DNA of 12,089 nt. Origin: Phycisphaerae bacterium. GTDB taxonomy: Bacteria; Planctomycetota; Phycisphaerae; SM23-33. Each line of letters begins with the position of its first letter. The first letter of the stretch is position 1. Below the pieces are notes generated by a model. It did not search any database. It was given only the letters and a program-made list of their open reading frames with translations, and was not told the DNA's origin. This document shows positions 1-6,700 of this stretch, piece after piece. The stretch is taken from positions 1-12,089 of the forward strand of contig JAUWQU010000031.1 in NCBI GenBank assembly GCA_030610965.1, given 5' to 3'. A program made the translations under genes and the position numbers.

Positions 1-325
1 CCTGCGAGCGCTTGTCCGACCAGATTGGAGTGGCCTCTCTCAGCAGGCAGCCAGCGGCGTCCAGCGGCACGCAGCCCAGGCTGTGGCCGCTGATGGCCAG
101 GCAGTCGACGTCGACTGCACTTGCCCCGCTCTGCGCCAGCAGCCTGGCGGTGCTTTCGACGACGGCGTTCCACCAGTCCATCGGGCGCTGCTCGTGCCAG
201 CCGGGCTGTGGGTAGAGCGTTGGGTAGGCGACGAACGCCTCGGCCAGACAGTTTCCGTCGGCGTCGTAGAGCGACGCCTTGTTGCCTCCGGTGCCGAGGT
301 CGTATGCGATGATCGTTTTGGCCAT
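1..325 (-). CDS. FGGY-family carbohydrate kinase, N-terminal part (cut by window edge)
   Basis: This is the first 108 codons of a sugar kinase; the rest lies left of the window. The protein opens with MAKTIIAYDLGTGGNKASLY, the phosphate-1 loop of the FGGY/actin-fold kinases, in which the Asp of DLGT helps bind Mg-ATP. Further on come a PQPGWHEQRPMDWW stretch and AISGHSLGCVPLD, both typical of the xylulokinase-like branch. Family members phosphorylate a ketose, polyol or related sugar with ATP in the cytoplasm. The exact sugar is normally set by residues not present here. The ATG at 325 is chosen because the fold starts right behind it. No clear Shine-Dalgarno is seen upstream. It is the last visible gene of the minus-strand cluster, 117 bp behind the aldolase, so it probably supplies the phosphorylated substrate for that enzyme. 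The family call is secure; the substrate is unknown. Confidence 0.9.
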   Translation of the reverse strand, partial: MAKTIIAYDLGTGGNKASLYDADGNCLAEAFVAYPTLYPQPGWHEQRPMDWWNAVVESTARLLAQSGASAVDVDCLAISGHSLGCVPLDAAGCLLREATPIWSDKRSQ

Positions 326-413
326 GGGCGGTTCAGAAAAGAAGGTAACAGGCAACAGGAGGCGAGCTACAGCCCTCGTCCTCGTTTTCGTTCTCGGCTT
401 GTCGTCCTATCGG

Positions 414-430
414 ATGAACCGAAGGTTCAT
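414..430 (-). other. Intercistronic hairpin between aldolase and kinase genes
   Basis: A perfect 7-bp inverted repeat, ATGAACC and GGTTCAT, is separated by 3 nt (414-420 and 424-430). On the mRNA strand the loop can also be drawn as C(UUCG)G. It lies 12 nt behind the aldolase stop codon. No T-run follows on the minus strand, so an intrinsic terminator is unlikely. An mRNA-stabilising or processing element is a more natural guess. Confidence 0.45.
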
Positions 431-442
431 GACCGGCTATTC

Positions 443-1138
443 CTACATTTCGACTCCGCCGAGCATGGCGGCGGCTTCGGCCAGGATCTTCGTGCCGGAG
501 GAGAGGCTTATGCCGAATCGCCTGGCGCCGCTACGGTAGAGCTCGACCAGACCGGCCAGGTCGCGGATGTCTCCCGCCGCCTTGATCCGGGCCTTCTCGC
601 CCACCACGGACTTGATCAGCGAGATGTTGTGCGGAGTGGCGCCCGTCGGCGCCCACCCGGTGGAGGTCTTGACGAAGGCCGCACCCGCCCTCAGGCACAG
701 TTCGGCCGAGCGGAGAATCTGATCGTCGCTGAGGTAGTGCGCCTCGATGATAACCTTGACCGGGACGGCCCCGGCGGCGTCCACCACCGCCCGGATGTCC
801 GCGACCACGCCGTCGTAGCGCTGGCTGAGCAGCAGGCCGACGTTCATGACCATGTCCAGTTCGTCGGCGCCGTCGGCGAGTTGCTGCCTGGCCTCGGCGG
901 CCTTGATCGCCGGCGTGCTGGCGCCAGAGGGGAACCCGACCGTCCCGCCGACGCGGACCTGCGGCGCGTCGGCCAGCAAGGCCGCCAGATCCCGCGTGTA
1001 GCAGGGCATGGCAAAGGCGCAGACGCAGTCGTACTGCCTGGCCAGGGCTGCCAGTTGGCGGACTTCGGCGGTCGGCACGTCCGTGCGGACGGCGCTGAGG
1101 TCCACCATGCGGGCCAGTTCGTTTACGGTAAGCGGCAT
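443..1138 (-). CDS. deoC: DeoC-type class I aldolase (deoxyribose-phosphate aldolase family)
   Basis: The 231-aa protein has the usual length for the family, which cleaves 2-deoxy-D-ribose 5-phosphate to acetaldehyde and glyceraldehyde 3-phosphate through a lysine Schiff base. Visible catalytic residues are D95 in ADELDMVMN, the Schiff-base lysine K157 in FVKTSTG, and K186 in IKAAGDIR. Phosphate-binding parts differ from the textbook enzymes: the family KxAGG(V/I)R is KAAGDIR here (Gly to Asp190), and the usual RxGxSSG stretch reads RFGISLSSG, two residues longer. The fold and Schiff-base chemistry look intact, but the natural substrate could differ from deoxyribose 5-phosphate. The start is 6 bp behind the SDR stop, and an AAGGA in the last SDR codons can serve as ribosome binding site, so the two genes are probably translationally coupled. 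Confidence 0.92.
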   Translation of the reverse strand: MPLTVNELARMVDLSAVRTDVPTAEVRQLAALARQYDCVCAFAMPCYTRDLAALLADAPQVRVGGTVGFPSGASTPAIKAAEARQQLADGADELDMVMNVGLLLSQRYDGVVADIRAVVDAAGAVPVKVIIEAHYLSDDQILRSAELCLRAGAAFVKTSTGWAPTGATPHNISLIKSVVGEKARIKAAGDIRDLAGLVELYRSGARRFGISLSSGTKILAEAAAMLGGVEM

Positions 1139-1144
1139 GTGTCG

Positions 1145-2092
1145 TCAGTCCTTGAGTCCAAACGCGGTCTTGAACACGTCGGAGATCTCCGGATGCACCG
1201 TCGGGTTGATTCCGCCGGCGTCGTACTTGATCCCCAGCGTGTCGAGGTCGCGTTTCATCTGCACTACTTCCTGTTTGGGGCTCACCCGCGGCGGCACGGC
1301 CATCGACAACGGCACGAGCCAGGCGTTGAGCGTGTGGCCGCCATCGACGACTAGGTCCAGGCCGGTGACGTAGTTCGACGCCGCCGACGCCAGGAACACC
1401 ACCGCCCCGTGGAGGTCTTCCGGCCGCTCGACGTGGCCAAGCGGCGTCAGTTCGCGAATTCGCCGGCGGACGGGCACGGGCGTCGAAGCGTGCATCGGCG
1501 TCAGCACGTAGCTGGGGCTCAGGCAGTTGACGTTGATGTTGAACCGGCCCCACTCGGCCGCAAGGGTCTTGGTCATATGCACCACGCCCGCCTTCGAGGC
1601 GTCGTAGGATGCGTTGCAGTTGGCGATCCGAGCCGACATCGAGGCTATGTTGATGATCTTGCCCTCGGTTGGGTCCTGGCGGATCATCTGTTGGGCCTCG
1701 GCCTGGGCGCAGAGGAACGTGCCGGTCAGGTTCACCGCGATGACCTTGTCCCAGGCCGGCTGGTCCAGGCTCTCGTCGGCGCCCAGGATGGCGATGCCCG
1801 CGTTGTTCACCGCGATGTCCAGCCTCTTGAATCGCCGTGCCACAGCCTTGACCATTGCCTGCACCTGCGACTTCTTCGTAACGTCGCAGGAGATGAACAT
1901 GGAGTTCCGACCGAGGGCCTTGATTTCCGCGGCCGTCTTGCGACCGGCCTTTGCGTCGATGTCCGTAATCGCAACATCCGCCCCAGCCGTCGCCAGGGCT
2001 ACCGCACACGCCCGACCGATCCCGACCGCACCGCCGGTGACCAGGGCCTTCTTTCCCGTAAGATCGAACATGGACAGATCAGCCATCTTCAT
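1145..2092 (-). CDS. SDR-family NAD(P)-dependent oxidoreductase with C-terminal extension
   Basis: This is a classical short-chain dehydrogenase/reductase that oxidises or reduces an alcohol/ketone with NAD(P). The cofactor motif TGGAVGIG is at 19-26, the strand-4 motif NNAG at 96-99, catalytic Ser probably S151 in INIASMS, and the YxxxK pair at Y163/K167 (YDASK). ITDID at the end of beta-2 (Asp at 44/46) suggests NAD rather than NADP. The SDR core ends near DGGHTLNAW (about 257), but the protein runs on for about 58 residues to 315, against about 250-260 for the family. The extension (PPRVSPKQEVVQMKRDL and onward) looks partly helical and is unassigned. AGGA lies 4 nt before the ATG at 2092; an in-frame ATG at 2086 is an alternative. 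It is followed directly by the aldolase and probably oxidises a sugar or polyol intermediate. The substrate is unknown. Confidence 0.9.
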   Translation of the reverse strand: MKMADLSMFDLTGKKALVTGGAVGIGRACAVALATAGADVAITDIDAKAGRKTAAEIKALGRNSMFISCDVTKKSQVQAMVKAVARRFKRLDIAVNNAGIAILGADESLDQPAWDKVIAVNLTGTFLCAQAEAQQMIRQDPTEGKIINIASMSARIANCNASYDASKAGVVHMTKTLAAEWGRFNINVNCLSPSYVLTPMHASTPVPVRRRIRELTPLGHVERPEDLHGAVVFLASAASNYVTGLDLVVDGGHTLNAWLVPLSMAVPPRVSPKQEVVQMKRDLDTLGIKYDAGGINPTVHPEISDVFKTAFGLKD

Positions 2093-2178
2093 TATTTCCT
2101 CATCTCGCTGTGGGTTCAGACGGGTTCCTCAAACGCTCGGCCCACCAGACTTCCCGCCCGGTGTCCCTTAGGTCAGTA

Positions 2179-2198
2179 TCGGCAATGACAGTTGCCGA
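2179..2198 (-). other. Hairpin in the cupin-SDR intergenic region
   Basis: A perfect 7-bp dyad, TCGGCAA (2179-2185) and TTGCCGA (2192-2198), has a 6-nt loop. It sits about 50 nt after the cupin stop and about 90 nt before the SDR start. No T-tract follows on the minus strand. It may adjust relative expression of the two cistrons by attenuation or RNA stability, but nothing in sequence proves that. The rest of the 158-bp gap shows no convincing promoter. Confidence 0.4.
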
Positions 2199-2250
2199 CC
2201 GGTCGCATGCTTCCGGCCGATTCGGGCCTCTGTCGTGTAATGCTGCCTGC

Positions 2251-3015
2251 CTACTTCGCCTTCGAGCAGTCGAACTCCATGCCCGGTTTGCTGAACATCA
2301 CGTGGTTGTGGTATGTGGCGTACTCCGAGACGATCGCGCCCTGGGCGCCGGCTCGCTGGCCGTGCCACGACTCCGGGTCCACCAGCTTGTACATCTGCCC
2401 GGCCTTGCGCTCGGCGTAGTACTTGCTCTTGAACCACGCCTCGCCGAAGCCCCAGATGCGGCTCTTGGCGGGCATCTTGGCGATCGGAGACTCATCGCCG
2501 GCGCCTTTGTACTCGCCGTAGAACGTCACCGACCCGTACCGGACGTGCCAGGCCTCCATCTTCGGGCCGTAGCCCTTCTCGCCGCCGAGGTGCCGGTGCT
2601 CGGGCAGAACCTGGCCCGGCAGGAGGTAGATCTCGTGGCCGAGATAGCCAAACTTCTGGTCCTTGAAGTCGCCCTTGTAGACCTTGGCGCCGCTCTTGCC
2701 GTACTCGTTGGCCTCGTTGATCCAGAAGATCCCACCCATGCCGAGGTTGCTCATGTCGCGCTGCAGGAAATCGCAGACCCAGAACTCATCGGTCTTCAGG
2801 ACCTCCGGGATCGGGTAGCCAAACGCCATCATCATGTCGAAGTAGGCCTTCTTGGTGGCCTTGGCGTCGAGGGCGCCGTCAGCCCGGTAGAACACTTTGT
2901 TCGCGAGCTTCTTGATGGGCGTCGAGCCGGCGGCGGCGAGAGACAGGCCCGTCCCCGCGGCGATCGGGGCGGCGGCGGCGACGGCAAGGAAACTTCGTCT
3001 CGAGCATTCGGTCAT
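2251..3015 (-). CDS. Tat-exported cupin-fold protein, resembles sugar isomerases of the D-lyxose isomerase type
   Basis: The 254-aa protein starts with a twin-arginine signal: SRRSFL at 5-10, then an Ala-rich hydrophobic stretch to about residue 29, so it should be exported folded. The remainder is a cupin-like beta barrel. LLPGQVLPEHRH gives H140 and H142, PKMEAWHVRYGSV gives E154, and PESWHG gives H218, a plausible His-His-Glu-His metal site. The arrangement recalls the cupin D-lyxose/D-mannose isomerases, but the match is from memory and the reaction is uncertain; a non-catalytic sugar-binding role is possible. The ATG at 3015 is chosen because AGGAGAG lies 4 nt upstream and the Tat signal starts there. 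A longer reading from 3108 begins inside the probable -10 box and is rejected. It is the first gene of the minus-strand sugar cluster. An exported member beside cytoplasmic enzymes is unusual. Confidence 0.75.
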   Translation of the reverse strand: MTECSRRSFLAVAAAAPIAAGTGLSLAAAGSTPIKKLANKVFYRADGALDAKATKKAYFDMMMAFGYPIPEVLKTDEFWVCDFLQRDMSNLGMGGIFWINEANEYGKSGAKVYKGDFKDQKFGYLGHEIYLLPGQVLPEHRHLGGEKGYGPKMEAWHVRYGSVTFYGEYKGAGDESPIAKMPAKSRIWGFGEAWFKSKYYAERKAGQMYKLVDPESWHGQRAGAQGAIVSEYATYHNHVMFSKPGMEFDCSKAK

Positions 3016-3031
3016 GGGGCTCTCCTCTGGT

Positions 3032-3265
3032 TCATTTGTCGGAAGCTTGATCAACACCGTGCACATCTGCGCACACCCGCAGGGCGAGATGGGTTTCATT
3101 ATAGCCATTCCCCCCTTCCAGATAAACCGGGATTTCCCGGATGGTGTTGGGCTGACGACCGCCAGCCGAGGCCAGACTCACCCGGGCCAACTGGTAGGCT
3201 TGGCTCAAGACGATGGCCATGGAATCGACCAAACTCAGCACAGTGACAGATGACAGCAGGGACAT
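3032..3265 (-). CDS. Possible small ORF, 77 aa, upstream of the cupin gene
   Basis: An ATG at 3265 is preceded by GGAGG with 5-nt spacing, and the frame runs 77 codons to a TGA 16 nt before the cupin start. The product begins MSLLSSVTVLSLVDSMAIVL, a hydrophobic N-terminal helix, followed by a polar tail. No family is recognised. Against it: the cupin promoter and its dyad lie inside this frame, and the tail has no visible pattern. The frame is open further upstream to 3532, but that extension has no sign of coding. It may be chance in intergenic DNA. Confidence 0.22.
   Translation of the reverse strand: MSLLSSVTVLSLVDSMAIVLSQAYQLARVSLASAGGRQPNTIREIPVYLEGGNGYNETHLALRVCADVHGVDQASDK
3098..3126 (-). 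promoter_or_regulatory. Probable sigma70-type promoter for the cupin-SDR-aldolase-kinase cluster
   Basis: On the minus strand the consensus -10 TATAAT lies at 3098-3103 and a weak -35 TTTATC at 3121-3126, with 17-bp spacing. The leader would be about 75 nt to the ATG at 3015. The weak -35 beside a dyad (3127-3140) fits a regulated promoter. The boxes are seen directly; the activity is inferred. Confidence 0.55.
3127..3140 (-). promoter_or_regulatory. Inverted repeat abutting the -35 box, possible operator
   Basis: CCGGGATTTCCCGG is a perfect 6-bp dyad with a 2-nt centre, directly next to the -35 hexamer of the cupin promoter. That placement suits an activator or repressor site. A closely similar string occurs at 11886-11902. 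No regulator gene is in the window, so the binding protein is unknown. Confidence 0.4.
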
Positions 3266-3279
3266 GCGGCCCTCCGTAA

Positions 3280-3408
3280 TCAAGGAAAGGCCGCGAGGAT
3301 AGCGGTCGCGCTCACAATACTCAAGACCGCCGCAAATACTGGTCCCAAAAGCAGTTTCAGACGCCACATGGACCCATGCACGATCCGCTGGGCCTCTACA
3401 CGCTGCAT
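3280..3408 (-). CDS. Possible small single-TM membrane peptide, 42 aa
   Basis: The frame opens at ATG 3408 and ends at TGA 3280-3282. The product has a basic start (MQRVEAQRIVHGSMWRLK) followed by about 22 hydrophobic residues (LLLGPVFAAVLSIVSATAIL) and stops at AAFP, which looks like one membrane span. Its stop lies 14 nt before the ATG of the 77-aa candidate, with that gene's GGAGG in between, as in an operon. There is no good Shine-Dalgarno for the first ATG, and GC content at third positions is lower than in the neighbouring genes. No family is recognised. It could be a real small protein or the degraded start of an old gene. Confidence 0.28.
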   Translation of the reverse strand: MQRVEAQRIVHGSMWRLKLLLGPVFAAVLSIVSATAILAAFP

Positions 3409-3541
3409 CTTCCCGCTTCTGCTGCAACCGTGCTGTCAGGATATGGACTAGACTATCTGGGGATCCTACTCTGCCGAAATCAGACGCTTCTTCCGGCTGG
3501 CCCCCACGCTGATCTTTAGCTAGATCGAACAAGAAGTCTGC
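3409..3541. other. Intergenic stretch without recognised feature
   Basis: Between the small minus-strand candidates and the rightward promoter the sequence is less GC-rich than the flanking genes. I see no gene, strong dyad or repeat in it. Confidence 0.5.
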
Positions 3542-3569
3542 TTGCCTATCTCTCGATCCGCGTTATAAT
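3542..3569 (+). promoter_or_regulatory. Probable sigma70-type promoter for the large secreted protein
   Basis: TTGCCT (3542-3547) and a perfect TATAAT (3564-3569) are 16 bp apart on the plus strand. Transcription would start near 3576 and give a leader of about 135 nt to the ATG at 3711. The boxes are visible; the activity is inferred. Confidence 0.5.
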
Positions 3570-3603
3570 TATCAGAAAGACCAAAGGCGGCCACCGGCGA
3601 GAA

Positions 3604-3627
3604 TCTATCCAGGCAATCCCGGATAGA
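3604..3627 (+). other. Leader hairpin before the large secreted protein
   Basis: TCTATCC (3604-3610) and GGATAGA (3621-3627) form a perfect 7-bp dyad around a 10-nt loop. It lies in the presumed 5' leader just before the first possible ATG (3630) and the AGGAGG at 3634-3639. It could mask or expose the upstream start signals, or be a protein-binding dyad. Confidence 0.35.
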
Positions 3628-3710
3628 ATATGAAGGAGGCGCTGGGGTCTATGGCACATAGGCGCCTGGCGATACGCGGGGAGCAGTGCGTTCGGAGAAA
3701 GGAGCGGCAG

Positions 3711-6700
3711 ATGTCAGCGATGGATTTCGCGGCAGTTGGATGGTGCGAGCCCCTCGAGCCTCGTGTGCTTCTATCCGGGACGCCGAACGTGGTTGAACTG
3801 TTGCCCCGGAATCCGGATCTCTCGCAAGCCAACGCCGAGAGCCGTTCGGCTTCTGTCAGCGCAGATGGTCGATATGTCGCATTCGAGTCGGATGCGAGCA
3901 ACCTGGCGGCTGGCGACACAGCCGGCTACGCGGACGTGTACCTGCTGGACCGTCTGACGGACGAAATCACCTGGATCAGCGAGCCGGCGATGGAGCCCAA
4001 TCCGCTGATCGGCGCGTTGGACGGCCACAACGTCGGTCCGGCCATCAGCGCCGACGGCGCGTATGTCGCGTTCGTGTCGTATTCCGGCACGTTGGCCGGC
4101 CTGGCGGCGCCCGACATTCCCGCCGATGCCAACAGCCTGCCCGACGTTTACGTCTACGAGGTCGCCACGGGAGACCTGACCCGCCTGACCAACCAGGGCG
4201 TCGAGCTTGGCATCGTCTTGGGGGCGCCGTCGATCAGCGACGATGGCCGCTATGTCGCCTTCACGTACCAGGACATGATGTCGCCCGGTTTCATCTGGTA
4301 TGGAATTTCGGTAATCGATCGCCAGTCGGGCGTGCGAGAGACGATCACCACCGGCCTCGACGACCTGCCGCCGGACGGCATGAGCATGGAGCCGTCGATC
4401 AGCGGCGACGGCCGATATTTGACGTTCCTGTCGATGGCGACCAATTTGATTCCCAATGACACCGGCGGGTTCGCCGACGTATTTCTCGCCGACCGCCAAA
4501 CCGACACGATCGTCCGCGTGAGTCAGACCGCCGATGGCACGGAGGGGAACTACGGCGGCGGCGCCGGCCCCGCCATCAGCTCCGACGGGGCGTTCGTGGC
4601 GTTCCAGTCGAGTTCGACTAACCTCGTGCCGGGCCAAACCATCCTGGGGACCAACATCTATGTCTACGAGGTCACCACCGGCACCGTCGAGCTCATCAGC
4701 GCCAGCGCCGGCGGCGATCCCGCCGACTGGAATTGCGAGACCCCGACGATCAGTTCCGATGGCCGCTATGTGGCCTTCGTTTCCGGCGCGGAGAACCTCG
4801 TGGCCGGCGATACCAACGAGGACGACGATATCTTCCGGGTCGACCATCAGACCGGCACCATCGAGCGCGTCAGCGTCACTGACGCCGGCACGCAGGTCGA
4901 GGGCGATAGCAGCGAGCCGGGGCTCTCCGGCGACGGCACCCTCGTGGTTTACAGTTCGTTGTCCGCCGGTTTGGTCTCCGGCGACGCCAACGCCATCCAG
5001 GACATCTTCCTGGCTGACATGGGCGGCGGTTCGCCGAGCGGCCAGCCCGATCTGACCGTCACGATCGACAGCTACGCCTCGGGAATCTATCACCCAGACG
5101 ACGCCGTCACGCCGACGTTGACCTTGAGTAACGTCGGCGACGAAGCGGCGCTCGGCGGATGGGACGTGCAGGTGGTCCTATCGATCAACCAGGTGCTTGG
5201 TGACGCTGACGACCTGGTGTTGGGGTCGTGGACCGAGGCCGATGCGCTTGCGGCGGGCGGGTCGCGGCAGGCGGTTCAGCCGATGACGATCCCCGGCGAC
5301 GCGCCCATGGGACGGTACTACGTGGTAGCCCAGGTCGACTCGACCGGCGTGATCGACGAAGGCGCCGGCGAGCTCAACAACAACGGATGGAGCGTCGACG
5401 CCGGCGTGATCCTCGTCCCCGAGGGCTACATCATGCCGGTAGTCACGGAGATCACCTCCAGCCGGGACCCCGCCGACCCGCATTTCCAGGATCCCATGCG
5501 GTACATCGCCGGTTTGGGGATCCCGGAAGTCGACACGACCTTCACCGCCGAGGTTTCGGGGGCGCCGACGACCGTGTCGTTCAGCGTCGGGGGGATCACC
5601 GTCGTCGACGACAACGGCGCCGATGGCTGGTCGGCGGAGATCAACATGTCCGAAGTCGCCTCACCAAGGCCGGTAGTTGTGGTGGCCGACGGCGTCAGCG
5701 ATCCGGGCCTTTTCGACGTGAACGTGCTGATGCTGCCGGAATGGTTCCAGGAAGATCACATCAAGTACGAAGCGTCATTTGACGAGGATCGCGGCTACAT
5801 TTTCCAGATGCAGATCCGCGACGTGATCTACGGCGTGACGACGCCGGACAACTGGTCGTTCAGCGATCCGGCGTTCGACATGGAACTGGTCGACCTCGCC
5901 GGCGAGTGGACGGGCTTCTGGTGCGGGTCGAAGTTCGAGTTGGTCTCCGACCTGGAAGGCCGGGTCACGCCGGGGCCGATCCATTACGGCATCAACGTGA
6001 CGGTGCTTGGCTGGGTCCTGTACGATCGCTTCGTGGAGATGAGCGAGAACTACGAGTTCGGCGACGATGACGAGGAGGGCTACGGGGACGCCGAGGATTC
6101 CAACGATCAGGGCGAAGCCTCGGAGGGATCATTCCAAGGGACGTTGACGGGCGACATTGTCTACAGCTTCACGGACAATCTCGGCTGGCAGGGCGCCGCC
6201 GGTCGAGTGACGCTGGGGATCAGCTACGACCGCGAGTTCGATTTCTACAGTCAGTATTTCGTCTTGGCCCAGATCGCCGGACTGCCCGTTCTCACGGCCT
6301 CGATCGGCGCGGGCATGGCGATCGACGTAGATGTCAGCGCATCGCTGACGGCCCAGCTCGACGCCGACAACATCATCTCCGTAACGGATGTCGACGTCAT
6401 TGCGGGAGGAACCGTCACGCCAAGCGTGTATGTGGGGATCGAGGCGCTGTATGGGCTGGTCGGCAAGGCGCGCATCTCGCTGGGCGCGGCCATGCAGCAG
6501 GATATCGAGTTCGGCTGGGACGGCGACCTGGGCTTCGACATCCAGGCGCCGGGCGCGCTGGACATCAACGCCCGACTGACGGGATCCCTGCTATGCGGCC
6601 TGTTCAAGTGGTCAAAGGACTGGAACTGGCGGGTGCTGTCGTGGGATTTCTTCGGCGACACCGGCGACGACGTGGCGTTCACGGAGACCGACCATCTTGC

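Noticed and set aside
83..1354. 423-codon open frame on the plus strand opposite the aldolase and SDR genes
   Set aside because: The minus strand codes for two clear enzymes here; the product is Arg/Gly/His-rich without any family pattern, a GC-driven antisense shadow.
531..2009. 492-codon minus-strand frame overlapping the SDR and aldolase genes
   Set aside because: It is a shifted frame of the same two genes with low-complexity Gly/Arg/Pro content.
3016..3108. N-terminal extension of the cupin gene to an ATG at 3108
   Set aside because: That ATG lies within the probable -10 region, and the Tat signal and AGGAGAG mark 3015 as the start.
2110..3246. 378-codon plus-strand frame opposite the cupin gene
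   Set aside because: It is antisense to a gene with a Tat signal, ribosome site and cupin motifs; its own translation shows no domain.
3771..5093. 440-codon minus-strand frame opposite the first propeller
   Set aside because: The plus strand carries regular SxDGRYVAF repeats; the opposite frame is only the complement of those repeats.
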